Below are positions 54,020 through 63,539 of a stretch of DNA of 64,000 nucleotides, in pieces. The notes beneath the pieces are model-generated. The model had not been told where the DNA came from. It did no database searches and saw only the letters and a list, made by a program, of their open reading frames with translations. Both the position numbers and the translations under genes were made by a program. This DNA is from Pyxidicoccus caerfyrddinensis. Lineage in GTDB: Bacteria; Myxococcota; Myxococcia; Myxococcales; Myxococcaceae. The stretch is from the NCBI RefSeq assembly GCF_010894405.1, contig NZ_JAAIYA010000017.1, positions 1-64,000 of the forward strand, given 5' to 3'. The first letter of the stretch is position 1; every line of letters starts with the position of its first letter.

Positions 54020-54412
54020 ATGGACGCCGGAAAGCTCATAGGCCGAGGCATCAGCTTCCCCCCACGCGTGGGCCCGGACGGGCGCATGCAGTGGTCCGAA
54101 GGCGAGCGCAACGTGCGCGAGGCCATCCAGGTCATCCTGGCCACGGAGCCGCGCGAGCGCACCCTCCTGCCGGAGTTCGGCGCGGGGCTGTCGCGCTACC
54201 TCTTCGAACCGAACACCGTGACGACGCGGCACCAGATTGCCGAGCAGATTTCCCGCTCGCTGGCGGAGTGGGAGCCGCGCATCGCGGTGGAGTCGGTGAG
54301 CGTGGATGCGGACCCGCAGGACGCCCGGGCCGCCACCGCCACCATTACCTACAAGCTCGTCGCCACCGGGGCGCGCGAGCGGCTCGGCCTGAACATCACG
54401 CTCGCGGGGTAA
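54020..54412 (+). CDS. Baseplate wedge protein (gp25/GPW family)
   Basis: A 130-residue GPW/gp25 wedge protein: SEGERNVREAIQVILATEPR, ERTLLPEFGAGLSRYLFEPN and TVTTRHQIAEQISRSLAEWE, with the closing strand ATATITYKLVATGARERLGL. ATG 54020 is 4 bp after the previous stop. These wedge proteins help join sheath and baseplate and are nearly universal in contractile systems. Confidence 0.95.
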   Translation: MDAGKLIGRGISFPPRVGPDGRMQWSEGERNVREAIQVILATEPRERTLLPEFGAGLSRYLFEPNTVTTRHQIAEQISRSLAEWEPRIAVESVSVDADPQDARAATATITYKLVATGARERLGLNITLAG

Positions 54413-54419
54413 CACCACC

Positions 54420-56729
54420 TTGCCACTCACCCTGCCCACCATCGACGACCGGAAGTACCAGCAGCTGCTGGACGAGGCGCTGTCGCGCATTCCCGTCCAC
54501 AACCCCGAGTGGACCAACTTCAACAAGGCCGACCCGGGCGTCACGCTGCTGGAGCTCTTCGCCTTCCTGACGGAGAGCCTCCTCTACCGCGCCAACCAGA
54601 TTCCGGAGCGCAACCGGCTCAAGTTCCTCCAGCTGCTGGGTGTCCCGTTGCAGCCGGCGTCGTCCGCGAAGGGCATGGTGGCCTTCAGCAACGCGCGCGG
54701 CGGCCCGCCGCAGGCCCTCACGCTGACGGACGGCGTGGAGGTGCGCGCCGGCAACGTGCCCTTCCGCACCGAGCGCGGGCTGGACGTGCTGCCCGTGGAG
54801 GCCGCCTTCTTCTACAAGCGGAGCGTGGCGCCCGAGGCGCGCGTGAAGGAGTACTACCAGGAGCTCTACGCCTCCTTCACCGCCACCCAGCCGCCGCCCG
54901 CGCCACCGAGCGATCTCCAGTTCTACGAGACGACGCCCTTCTCCCCGCGCGGCACCGAGCCGCTGGACCTCAACACCCAGGCGCTGGACCGCGCGCTGTG
55001 GGTGGCGCTGCTGCTCAGGCCCGCGGACCGGAAGCTGCCGGACGCGCTGAAGCGCGCCCGCGAGGAGTTGAAGGGCAAGGTGCTGACGGTGGGCATTGCA
55101 CCGGCCGGTGACACGGGCGGGCGCAACCTGGTGCCCAACGGGCAGGCGCGACCGGAGGGCTCGTCGGTGCTCCAGTTCCAGCTCCCGCGGCTGCCGCCCG
55201 AGGGCAAGCTGCCGGAGACCGCCGCCGACCGCAACGCGAGCTGGCGCACCCTGGCCACGGCGGAAGTCCCCGCGGAGCCCGTGGTGGTGGACGTGCCCCT
55301 GCCCTCCACCGTGGCCGAGCTGGAGCTGTGGACGAACCTGGACCCGCTGGAGGCGGGCACCCGCGACTTCCCTCCCGCGCTGGACGACGAGGAGCTGGAT
55401 GCGCGCGTGATTACGTGGCTGCGCATCACCTCGTCCGCGCCCGTCACCACGAAGCTGTTGTGGGCGGGCATCAATGCCGCGCCGGTGACGCAGCGCGAGC
55501 GCGTGACGGGTGAGCTGCTGCCCGCGGGCACCGGCGAGCCGGACCAGGTGGCGAAGCTGGCGCGCGCGCCGGTGCTGCCGGGCACCGTGAAGCTGACCGT
55601 CACCACCGACGGCAAGTCCGAGCCGTGGGAGGAGATTGACGACCTGATGAGCGCGGGGCCGGAGGTGGCGGTGGCCGACCCGCGCCTGCCGCCGGGCACG
55701 CCCGCGTCCACCAACACGCGGGTGAAGGTGTTCCGCCTGGACGCAGAGGCCGGCGAGCTGCGCTTCGGCGACGGCGCGCACGGCGCACGGCCGCCTCCCG
55801 GCGCCACCCTGCGCGTGGACTACGACCACGGCGTGGGCCGCGCCGGCAACGTGGGGCCGGGCACGGTGACGAGCGGCCCGGCGCTGCCTCCGGGGCTCCA
55901 GGTGGAGAACCCGCTGCCCACGTGGGGCGGCGCGGACGCGGAGGGCGTGACGGAGGGAGAGCGGCACATCACCCGCTTCCTCCAGCACCGAGACAGGCTG
56001 GTGACGACGCAGGACTTCGAGGCCCTCACCCTGCGCACCCCCGGCGTGGCCGTGGGACGCGTGGAGGTGCTGCCCGCCTTCCACCCCGCCCTCTCGCCCA
56101 ACGAGCCCGGGGACGCGCCGGGCGCGGTGACGGTGATGGCCATTCCGCGCTTCGAGCCGGACCCGGCGGAGACGCAGGGCCAGGACGCCTTCCTGGACGC
56201 CATCGCCTGCTGGCTGGCGCCCCGGCGGCTGGTGACGACGGAAATCTTCGTGCGCCGCGCCGTGTACAAGCCCGTCTGGGTGACGGTGGGCCTGGAGGTG
56301 GTGGCCGGCGTGTCGCAGGCCACGGTGCGCGAGGCGGTGAAGGCCGCGCTCACCGCCTTCCTCTCGCCGCTGCCGCCCGAGGACGTGGACCTGCTGGAGC
56401 CCACGGTGTCGCTGGCCGGCGCGCCGCAGGCCACGGTGCTCCAGCGCGGCTGGCCGCTGCGCAAGGCCGTGGTGTCGCTGGAGCTGGCCGCCGTCGCCAG
56501 CCGCGTCGCGGGCGTGGCCCTGGTGCGCGGCGTGCGGCTGGGGCTTGCCACCGGCGCCGCGCAGGACCAGGTGCCGCTGACGGGGCTGCAGCTTCCCCGG
56601 CTCGCCGGCATCTCCGTGGCCGTGGGGGACCCGCCGTCCCTGGACGAGCTGCGCGGCACCGGCACCGTGGCCACCGGGGCGCAGCGCCCCTTCGTGTCCG
56701 TGCCCGTCGTCCCGGAGGAGTGCCAGTAG
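54420..56729 (+). CDS. Baseplate wedge protein (gpJ/Pvc11-like)
   Basis: A 769-residue baseplate assembly protein of the J family, starting at TTG 54420 (PLTLPTIDDRKYQQLLDEAL). The N-terminal PEWTNFNKADPGVTLLELFA then FLTESLLYRANQIPERNRLK and the middle GELRFGDGAHGARPPPGATL, DYDHGVGRAGNVGPGT are hallmark strings of this family. Larger than the 300-residue phage J protein, like its eCIS versions. Gap of 7 bp from gp25; its stop directly abuts the next start. The TTG start is supported by the family N-terminus; upstream ATG options are absent. Confidence 0.95.
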   Translation: MPLTLPTIDDRKYQQLLDEALSRIPVHNPEWTNFNKADPGVTLLELFAFLTESLLYRANQIPERNRLKFLQLLGVPLQPASSAKGMVAFSNARGGPPQALTLTDGVEVRAGNVPFRTERGLDVLPVEAAFFYKRSVAPEARVKEYYQELYASFTATQPPPAPPSDLQFYETTPFSPRGTEPLDLNTQALDRALWVALLLRPADRKLPDALKRAREELKGKVLTVGIAPAGDTGGRNLVPNGQARPEGSSVLQFQLPRLPPEGKLPETAADRNASWRTLATAEVPAEPVVVDVPLPSTVAELELWTNLDPLEAGTRDFPPALDDEELDARVITWLRITSSAPVTTKLLWAGINAAPVTQRERVTGELLPAGTGEPDQVAKLARAPVLPGTVKLTVTTDGKSEPWEEIDDLMSAGPEVAVADPRLPPGTPASTNTRVKVFRLDAEAGELRFGDGAHGARPPPGATLRVDYDHGVGRAGNVGPGTVTSGPALPPGLQVENPLPTWGGADAEGVTEGERHITRFLQHRDRLVTTQDFEALTLRTPGVAVGRVEVLPAFHPALSPNEPGDAPGAVTVMAIPRFEPDPAETQGQDAFLDAIACWLAPRRLVTTEIFVRRAVYKPVWVTVGLEVVAGVSQATVREAVKAALTAFLSPLPPEDVDLLEPTVSLAGAPQATVLQRGWPLRKAVVSLELAAVASRVAGVALVRGVRLGLATGAAQDQVPLTGLQLPRLAGISVAVGDPPSLDELRGTGTVATGAQRPFVSVPVVPEECQ

Positions 56730-59501
56730 ATGGACGCCAACGGGACACGCTTCCACCTGCTGCTTGGCCGCGCCGACTGGGGCCGCTGCTCCTCCGAGGG
56801 GCGGCCCCTGGCCGAGGCGTGGGCCGACCCGTCCGGCACCGGCGCGGACGTGGCCTGGGATGCCATCCGCGCCGAGGTGTCCCTGCGCGCGGAGCTGTTC
56901 CGCTTCCTCGCCGCGCCTCGCGATGTGCCCCCGAAGCTGGAGGACCGGCGCGGCGCCGCGAGGGACCGCTACGGCAGCTTCTACTGGATTGACCGCGACG
57001 GTCTCACCGTGAAGGTGATGTCCAGCGGCTCGCGCGCCACCAGCACCTTCTGGCCGGTGGCCCCGTCCGAGGTACCCGCCCCCGCGTTCGGCGGCTTCGG
57101 CCCGGCGGTGGCGCCGTCCACTCCGGCGCCCGCGCCGCTCGGCGGGCTGGGCATCACCGGGCACCACTACCTCGTGGTGGGCACGCTGGCGCCATCGCCC
57201 GGGCTGCTGGTGTTCGACCTGCACTCGGGCGGCCCGCCGGTGAAGCACGTGTGGCCCGCGGGCGTGCCCTTCGCGCCGTGGGACATCGCGGCCACGCCGG
57301 ACGGCGGCGCGGTGGTGTTGGACCGGGAGAATCGCCGCCTGTGGCGCCTGGACGCGGAGCTGCGCGTGGTGCGCCTGGACGGTGACTCCGTGCTGTCCGC
57401 CGAGGTGGTGGAGGTCTTCCAGCCCGCGACGGGCGGCCCGCAGCGCCGCGTGCCCGCCGTCACCTTCCCGGAGCCGGTGACGCTGGACGCGTCGCTGCCG
57501 CTGTCCGCGCAGGACCCCATCTCCGTGGAGGTGCTCACCGACGGCCGCGTGCTGGTGCTGGACCGGGGCGAGGCCAAGAGCTTCCTCGGCGTGTACCGCG
57601 ACGGCCAGCCCGAGGGTGAGCCGCTGCCGCTGGAGGTGGAGGGCATCCTCCAGGGCTCCGGCCCCGCGTTCAGCTACGCGCTGGTGGCGCACGACATGGC
57701 CCTGGTGCCCGGCACGGAGAAGACGCCGCACCGCGTGCTCGTGGTGGGCCGCGACGGCAACCAGGTCTTCGCCTTCGATTTACACGTGGCGGAGGACGGC
57801 ACGCTCTCCGCGGTGCCGCAGCCGGAGTACCTGCCGCTGCGGCTGTTCGGCGGCAAGGCGCTCATCGGCGCGGGCGGCGGCGCGTTCTACGACTTCGCCG
57901 ACAGCTTCGTGCCCCTGGTGCCGCAGCGCCGCCCCCGCTACGTGCGCGAGGCCACGCTGCGCACGCCGGTGCTCGACGGCCGCGCGCCAGACTGCGCGTG
58001 GCACCGGGTGATGCTGGACGCGTCCATTCCTCCGGGCGCCCGCATCGTCATCCGCACCCGCGCGGCCAACGAGCACGCGGACCTGGAGGCCACGCCCTTC
58101 ATGGAGGAGCCCACGCCATACAAGCGCGGCGGCGGCTCCGAGCAGCCCTTCGTCACCGAGGCCGAGGGCCCGCATCGCGGCACCTTCGAGGTGCTCTTCC
58201 AGCGGGCGAAGGGACGCTACGCGCAGGTGGAGCTCACGCTCGTGGGCGGCGGCGCCACCACGCCGCGCATCCACGCGCTGCGCGCCTGGTACCCGCGCTT
58301 CTCGTACCTGGCGCAGTACCTGCCCGGCCTCTACCGGCAGGACGCCGAGTCCGCGAGCTTCCTCGACAGGTTCCTCGCCAACGTGGAGGGGCTGTTCACC
58401 TCCATCGAGGACCGCATCGCCGCGGCGCAGGTGCTCTTCGACGCGCGCAGCGCTCCGCCCGAGGCGCTGGACTGGCTGTCCTCCTGGTTCGGCGTGGCCA
58501 TGGACCCGGCGTGGGACGAGCCCCGGCGGCGGCTCTTCCTGCGCCACACGCTGGACTTCTTCCAGTGGCGGGGCACGCCGCGCGGGCTGCGCATGGCGCT
58601 GCGCGTGGCGCTGGATGAGTGCCCGGACGACTCCATCTTCACCGAGGACGAGGACCCCACCCGCTCGCGCTTCCGCATCGTCGAGCGCTTCCGCTCCGCG
58701 CGCACCCCGTTCCTCGTCCCGCCGGAGCTGCCCCAGACGGAGGGCATCCACACCGTGGCCACCGCCACCTCCAGTCGCTGGGAGCCGTCGCAGGGGCGCG
58801 CGCAGCTGGTGGAGCGCTACCGGACGGCGCTGACGGCGGCGGGCGTGACGGCACTGACGGAGAGCTTCCCCCTCACCGAGCCGGCGGGAGCGACGGTTTC
58901 CGCCGTCTGGCGTTCCTTCACCCAGGAGGCGCTGGGCTTCATCCCGGCGGCCACGTCCACGGACGCGCCGGTGTGGCGCGACTTCCTGGCGCGGCGCTAC
59001 CGGAACATCACCGCGCTCAACGCCGCGCACGTGACGACGCTGACGGACTTCACGCAGGCCGCGCTGCCCACGGTGCTGCCGGCGGACGGCCCGGCGCAGT
59101 CGGACTGGTACCACTTCGAGACGGTGGTGCTGCCGGTGCGTGCCGCGGCGCATCGCTTCACGGTGGTGCTGCCGGTGCCGCGGGGAAGCGCCGCGCAGGA
59201 GCAGCGCACGAGGCTGGAGCAGGCGATGCGTGTGGTGGCGGTGGAGAAGCCGGCCCACACCGTGTTCGACGTGAAGTTCTACTGGGCCATGTTCCGCGTC
59301 GGCGAAGCCCGCCTGGGCGTGGACACCCTGATTGACCTGGGCAGCCGTGCCCCCGAGCTGATGCCCGCCATGCAGCTCGGCCGCGAGTACCTGGCGGAAA
59401 GCCATCTGGCACCGAGACCCCCACAGGACGCCAAGGACCGGCAAATCCTGGGGCGGGACGCGCTCGGGCGCCGTGAGTCCCACGGGAGCGACATCCAATG
59501 A
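56730..59501 (+). CDS. Propeller-fused tail protein I (gpI/Pvc12-like)
   Basis: A 923-residue protein. Its N-terminal half (~residues 140-430) has repeated strands of propeller style: HHYLVVGTLAPSPGLLVFDL, WDIAATPDGGAVVLDRENRR, EDGTLSAVPQPEYLPLRLFG. The C-terminal half holds the tail protein I (P2 gpI) domain: LDRFLANVEGLFTSIEDRIA, APPEALDWLSSWFGVAMDPA and LDFFQWRGTPRGLRMALRVA (~523-634), which anchors fibres at the baseplate. The propeller probably presents a binding surface. ATG 56730 abuts the stop of gpJ; the stop overlaps the next start. Confidence 0.9.
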   Translation: MDANGTRFHLLLGRADWGRCSSEGRPLAEAWADPSGTGADVAWDAIRAEVSLRAELFRFLAAPRDVPPKLEDRRGAARDRYGSFYWIDRDGLTVKVMSSGSRATSTFWPVAPSEVPAPAFGGFGPAVAPSTPAPAPLGGLGITGHHYLVVGTLAPSPGLLVFDLHSGGPPVKHVWPAGVPFAPWDIAATPDGGAVVLDRENRRLWRLDAELRVVRLDGDSVLSAEVVEVFQPATGGPQRRVPAVTFPEPVTLDASLPLSAQDPISVEVLTDGRVLVLDRGEAKSFLGVYRDGQPEGEPLPLEVEGILQGSGPAFSYALVAHDMALVPGTEKTPHRVLVVGRDGNQVFAFDLHVAEDGTLSAVPQPEYLPLRLFGGKALIGAGGGAFYDFADSFVPLVPQRRPRYVREATLRTPVLDGRAPDCAWHRVMLDASIPPGARIVIRTRAANEHADLEATPFMEEPTPYKRGGGSEQPFVTEAEGPHRGTFEVLFQRAKGRYAQVELTLVGGGATTPRIHALRAWYPRFSYLAQYLPGLYRQDAESASFLDRFLANVEGLFTSIEDRIAAAQVLFDARSAPPEALDWLSSWFGVAMDPAWDEPRRRLFLRHTLDFFQWRGTPRGLRMALRVALDECPDDSIFTEDEDPTRSRFRIVERFRSARTPFLVPPELPQTEGIHTVATATSSRWEPSQGRAQLVERYRTALTAAGVTALTESFPLTEPAGATVSAVWRSFTQEALGFIPAATSTDAPVWRDFLARRYRNITALNAAHVTTLTDFTQAALPTVLPADGPAQSDWYHFETVVLPVRAAAHRFTVVLPVPRGSAAQEQRTRLEQAMRVVAVEKPAHTVFDVKFYWAMFRVGEARLGVDTLIDLGSRAPELMPAMQLGREYLAESHLAPRPPQDAKDRQILGRDALGRRESHGSDIQ

Positions 59502-61204
59502 GCACCTTCACTTCCACGTCAGTACCGCGCGCGGCCGCCGACCCCACGAAGCACGTGAACTACGTGCTGGGCATGGTGCTGGGCGTGGACGACTTCAACC
59601 AGGAGTTCGCCTACCTCTCCGAGAGGGACAGGTGGCTGGCGAGAGACCTCCTCGGCTACGGCACCGCCTGGGGCCTCGCCGTCACGCCCGGCCTGGGCGC
59701 GCGCGGCCCGGAGGTGCGCGTCTCCCCCGGTGTGGCGCTCACCCCGCGCGGGCACCTGGTGCGCGTGACGCCCGCGCAGTGCGCGTCCATCAACGACTGG
59801 CTCAAGGCCAACAAGGACGGCGTGGACACCCACGTGTCCGTGACGAAGCTGCTGCGGCTGTGGGTGGTGCTCTGCTACCGCGAGTGCCTCACGGACATGG
59901 TGCCCGTCCCCGGCGAGCCCTGCCGCAGCGAGGACGACTCCATGGCGCCCTCGCGCGTCACGGACGACTTCGGCCTGGAGCTGCGCCTGGCGCGCCCCTC
60001 CCAGCCGGAGGAGGACGCCGTCCGCGACTTCGTGCGCTGGCTGCGTGAGCACATCCAGCCCGGCAGCGACCCGTCCACCTCCGTGTCCCTGAAGGACTTC
60101 CTCCAGGCCATCCGCGACGCGGCGGTGACGGGCGCCCTGCCCTCTTCGCCGCTGTCTCCGCTGTCGCCGCCCAACAGCCCGCTGGACGTGATGCTCGACG
60201 GCTCTCCGCCCGGGCCGCTCATCATCTACACGGAGTACCTGGAGCAGTACCTGCGCGCCGCGATGCGGCTGTGGGTGACGGAGCTGCGCGCGCTGTGGCG
60301 GCCCAACTGGCTGGGCGAGGCGCAGGGTTGCTCCGCGCCCGTCACCCCCGAGGCCGCGGGCGACGGCAACTGCGTGATGCTGGCCGAGGTGGAAGTCCCG
60401 CTGGTGAAGTCCGGCGTGGCCGGCGACTGGCAGGTGGATGACTCCTCGGGCGACATCCGCATCCTCGAGGAGGAGCGGCCCTTCCTCCTCCACCTGCGCA
60501 TGCTCCAGGAGTGGCTGCTGGGCGGCGGGCTCGGTGGGGGCTCGGGCTCGGCGGGCCCCGCCGGTCCGGCGGGTCCAGCGGGCCCTGCCGGTCCGGCGGG
60601 TCCTCAGGGGCTGCAGGGTTTGACGGGCCAGATGGGGGCCACGGGGCCGGCTGGCGCCACGGGGCCGGCTGGCGCCACGGGGGCGGCTGGCGCCACGGGG
60701 CCGGCTGGCGCCACGGGGGCCACAGGCGCGGCGGGAGCCACCGGCGCGACCGGGGCCCAGGGCAGTCAAGGGCCTCAGGGTCCGCAGGGGCCTCAGGGCC
60801 CGCAGGGAGAGGCTGGCGGAGACCCGGACATCGTGCGCCGGCCGCCGGATTTGCCCGAGTACTACATCGTCGCGGCGGGCATCCTCTCGGCGGACCCGGG
60901 CAACGCTCCCGGCAACACGTACAACAACCTGATCTCCATCGGGTTCGATGACGGGCAGGTGGGCTTCACCTTCGACGGCTACTCGCTGGAGTCGGAGAAG
61001 TACCAGTACATCGTCAAGGCGATGCTGAAGCTCAACCCCGAGTTCCCGCACCTGGGCATCGTCACCTTCGTCGGGTTCGAGTCCGACCACTTCCGGTTGA
61101 ACGTCTTCGACCCCGTCGAGCGGCAGCCCGTCAAGGGAGACATCCTCCAGCAGCTCGAGTTCGTCATCGAGGTGAGCCAGTACTTCTTCAACCGGGAGGG
61201 GTGA
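59498..61204 (+). CDS. Collagen-like fibre protein
   Basis: A 568-residue protein. Residues ~10-85 form a domain (HVNYVLGMVLGVDDFNQEFA then YLSERDRWLARDLLGYGTAW) shared with the next gene. A SSPLSPLSPPNSP linker (~212-222) precedes a region, then a Gly-X-Y stretch (residues ~348-440) with repeated GPA, GAT and GPQ triplets that should form a collagen-like triple helix, and a compact C-terminal domain (FDDGQVGFTFDGYSLESEKY). A trimeric fibre is expected: the collagen rod displays the C-terminal receptor-binding knob. Overlaps the gpI gene by 4 nt. Confidence 0.9.
   Translation: MSTFTSTSVPRAAADPTKHVNYVLGMVLGVDDFNQEFAYLSERDRWLARDLLGYGTAWGLAVTPGLGARGPEVRVSPGVALTPRGHLVRVTPAQCASINDWLKANKDGVDTHVSVTKLLRLWVVLCYRECLTDMVPVPGEPCRSEDDSMAPSRVTDDFGLELRLARPSQPEEDAVRDFVRWLREHIQPGSDPSTSVSLKDFLQAIRDAAVTGALPSSPLSPLSPPNSPLDVMLDGSPPGPLIIYTEYLEQYLRAAMRLWVTELRALWRPNWLGEAQGCSAPVTPEAAGDGNCVMLAEVEVPLVKSGVAGDWQVDDSSGDIRILEEERPFLLHLRMLQEWLLGGGLGGGSGSAGPAGPAGPAGPAGPAGPQGLQGLTGQMGATGPAGATGPAGATGAAGATGPAGATGATGAAGATGATGAQGSQGPQGPQGPQGPQGEAGGDPDIVRRPPDLPEYYIVAAGILSADPGNAPGNTYNNLISIGFDDGQVGFTFDGYSLESEKYQYIVKAMLKLNPEFPHLGIVTFVGFESDHFRLNVFDPVERQPVKGDILQQLEFVIEVSQYFFNREG
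60643..60714 (+). repeat. Tandem 18-bp repeat, four copies (collagen-coding)
   Basis: Four adjacent 18-bp units, ggggccggctggcgccac with one base change in the third copy, encode GAT-GPA type triplets in the collagen-like region. Such units change copy number by replication slippage, so fibre length may vary among strains. They are in frame and lack spacers, so this is not a CRISPR array. Confidence 0.85.
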
Positions 61205-61210
61205 CGCGCC

Positions 61211-62506
61211 ATGCGCATCGACCTGGATACGGCATTCCTCGACGACGGCATCCGCTCGACGAACTTCTTCAACGGCCGGCTCCTGTCGGCCGAGGACCTG
61301 ACGCGGGAGCAACAGGCCCGGAAGGACGCGCTCAAGCAGTTCGGCGCCGCGCTCGGCGAGGGCGTGGTGAGCGGCCTGGAGGTGGAGGCCATCATCGGTG
61401 GCAGCTCCGCGACGGAGCCCGTCGTCACGGTGAAGCAGGGCCTGGCCCTCAACCGCGAGGGCCGCGCGCTGGAGTTGAAGCAGCCGGTGGAGGTGTCGCT
61501 CCTGCGCGGCGCCTCCAATGAAGCCAGCTCCGCGGGCGCACAGGCCGGCTTCGGCGCGTGCTCGCCGCCGGGCAGCGTGTACGTGTCCGGCACGGGCGTG
61601 TACCTGCTCGTCATCTCCGAGGCGGATGGGCGCGAGGGCCGCGCGGAGACGAGCGGCCTGGGCGGCCAGCCCACCAACGGCTGCGAGGCGAAGCGGCTGG
61701 TGGAGGGCGTGCGCTTCCGCCTGCTGCGGCTGGACGTCCCGGACGCGGACCTGCAGAACACCACGGCGAAGCGGCAGCGGCTGCGCAACCGCGTGGCGCA
61801 CCACTGCTTCGGGACGACGGACACGCAGGCGGTGCCCTTCCGCGACTACCCCTTCTCCGTGCCCGCGACGGGGTACGGCGCCATCGACAAGCTGCGCCCG
61901 CAGTTCCTCACCGACTGCGACGTGCCGCTGGCCGTCATCCACTGGCGAGACGGAGAGGGCATCCGCTTCGTGGACGTGTGGTCCGCGCGCCGCCGCCCCA
62001 CCCGCTCGACGCAGCCCACTCGCTGGGCGCTGGGCGTGGGGGACCGCCGCGCCGCCGAGGGCGAGGCCATGTTCCTCCAGTTCCAGGACCAGCTCGACTC
62101 GCTGCGCGCCGTCAGCCCGCAGGCGCTGAAGGCCCGAGAGCACTTCGAGTTCCTGCCCCCCGCGGGCGTGGTGCCGCTGGGCAACACGGCCTTCCCCGGC
62201 TTCAACAAGGACGTCTTCTTCGACGGGGTGACGATTCGCGACGTGGTGACGCACGTGGAGGGCGCGCGGATCCAGGCGCTCTTGCGGATGGCCTTCGCCT
62301 TCCCGCCCGTCACCTTCCTGCCGACGACGCCCTCCAGCACCGACCCGTTCGTCTGGCTCTTCAAGGTCCGTGAGAACCAGCAGGCGCTGCTCTCGGGGGG
62401 CTCCACGCAGGAGTACCTCATCTTCGCCAGCGGCCACATGCCCGACGTGAGCGAGCCGCGCTACGACGCGTCTCACTGGACCTTCGGCAACTACGCACTG
62501 CGGTGA
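61211..62506 (+). CDS. Second protein with the fibre-type N-terminal domain
   Basis: A 431-residue protein beginning MRIDLDTAFLDDGIRSTNFF. The N-terminal domain (NFFNGRLLSAEDLTREQQAR, KDALKQFGAALGEGVVSGLE, VVTVKQGLALNREGRALELK) is paralogous to residues 10-85 of the collagen-like fibre protein, with the order N.....L...DF..E....R..R.L.G.GV..GL.V......V....G.AL. The remainder is unfamiliar. I infer that the shared domain docks both on the same baseplate surface. The gene lies 6 bp after the fibre gene. Confidence 0.8.
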   Translation: MRIDLDTAFLDDGIRSTNFFNGRLLSAEDLTREQQARKDALKQFGAALGEGVVSGLEVEAIIGGSSATEPVVTVKQGLALNREGRALELKQPVEVSLLRGASNEASSAGAQAGFGACSPPGSVYVSGTGVYLLVISEADGREGRAETSGLGGQPTNGCEAKRLVEGVRFRLLRLDVPDADLQNTTAKRQRLRNRVAHHCFGTTDTQAVPFRDYPFSVPATGYGAIDKLRPQFLTDCDVPLAVIHWRDGEGIRFVDVWSARRRPTRSTQPTRWALGVGDRRAAEGEAMFLQFQDQLDSLRAVSPQALKAREHFEFLPPAGVVPLGNTAFPGFNKDVFFDGVTIRDVVTHVEGARIQALLRMAFAFPPVTFLPTTPSSTDPFVWLFKVRENQQALLSGGSTQEYLIFASGHMPDVSEPRYDASHWTFGNYALR

Positions 62507-62552
62507 ACTCACCCTTCGGTTTCCCACCCTGCAAGGCCGCGAGGAGGATGCG

Positions 62553-63530
62553 ATGGCCGACGAACAACTGAATGAAGTCCAACCGGGCGACTTGATTACC
62601 GCCCGGCTCATCAACGCAATCATCAGGCTGCTGAAGGAATTGGAGCTGAAGCTGGGCGGCCCCGTCACCGTGCCCAACCTGTACGGGGAGACGCTGGGCA
62701 ACGCGAGGACCGTCCTCACCAGCGGCACGCCTCCGCTCGGGCTCGGCCCGGTGCTGCTGGACGCCAACGGGCTGTCGGTGAACCCCACGCACCCGGACAA
62801 CCAGTTCCGCCGGGTGATTGGACAGGTGCCGCCCGCGGGAGCGCGGGTGGTGGGCAACTCGCTGGTGAGCCTGCTCATCGCGGGAGAGCCGTCGACGACC
62901 ACGCCGACGAACGGGCCGGAAATCACCGGCTTCCTCCCCGGCTCGATTCCCATGGGCGAGGAGGTGCAGATTCTCGGGAAGAACTTCGCGAGCCAGCCCG
63001 GCAACAACATCGTCCGCTTCAACGGGGTGCCGATTATCGGGACGCCGTCCGTCCGGAGCACCACCTTCTCGCTCTACGTGATTGTTCCCACCGGCATCCC
63101 CAACGTGCCGACCACGCCGGGCGCGACGCCCGTCAACGTCACGGTGACGGTGGTGAACCAGACCACCGGCAAGCAGGTGGAGAGCACGACGCTCAAGGTC
63201 GGCCCCTCCACCGGCATCGTGAAGCCGCTCATCACCGGTATCAGCCCCACCAACCCGCGCGTGAACACGCCGATTGTCATCACCGGGACGGGGTTCACCT
63301 CGGATGCAAGCCCCGTCCGGGTGTTCTTCTCGGACGAGCCCACCGGCGGCGTGGCGCCCACCCAGTCCTCGGCCACGTCACTGACGCTCACGGTTCCCAC
63401 GAACCTCTCCGGCACGGGAAGCGTGGACAAGCAGTTCGTCGTTCGTGTGCAGGTCAACGGCCCCACTGGCCCGAAGTCCGATGAGAACACGCAGTCCATC
63501 ATCACCGTCAGGCCTCCCCTGGTCCTCTGA
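62553..63530 (+). CDS. PASTA- and IPT/TIG-like surface protein
   Basis: A 325-residue protein starting at ATG 62553 after gaggagg. An N-terminal helix (LITARLINAIIRLLKELELK) precedes a PASTA-like module (VTVPNLYGETLGNARTVLTS, then VIGQVPPAGARVV) and two immunoglobulin-like IPT/TIG units (ITGFLPGSIPMGEEVQILGK and ITGISPTNPRVNTPIVITGT with GTGFTSDASPVRV). PASTA domains bind peptidoglycan-type glycans and IPT units are adhesion or spacer folds. No signal peptide, so it is probably loaded onto the particle. Accessory fibre or adhesin by inference. Confidence 0.8.
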   Translation: MADEQLNEVQPGDLITARLINAIIRLLKELELKLGGPVTVPNLYGETLGNARTVLTSGTPPLGLGPVLLDANGLSVNPTHPDNQFRRVIGQVPPAGARVVGNSLVSLLIAGEPSTTTPTNGPEITGFLPGSIPMGEEVQILGKNFASQPGNNIVRFNGVPIIGTPSVRSTTFSLYVIVPTGIPNVPTTPGATPVNVTVTVVNQTTGKQVESTTLKVGPSTGIVKPLITGISPTNPRVNTPIVITGTGFTSDASPVRVFFSDEPTGGVAPTQSSATSLTLTVPTNLSGTGSVDKQFVVRVQVNGPTGPKSDENTQSIITVRPPLVL

Positions 63531-63539
63531 GGAGAACCC

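Noticed and set aside
54396..57731. 1111-codon minus-strand open frame opposite the gpJ and gpI genes
   Set aside because: The plus strand has clear gpJ and gpI motifs; this frame is antisense noise.
60540..60820. CRISPR array in the short-repeat region
   Set aside because: Repeats are in frame and contiguous without spacers, encoding Gly-X-Y triplets.
59519..63064. 1181-codon minus-strand open frame opposite the fibre genes
   Set aside because: It runs across several real genes and shows low-complexity Arg/Gly/Ala repeats only.
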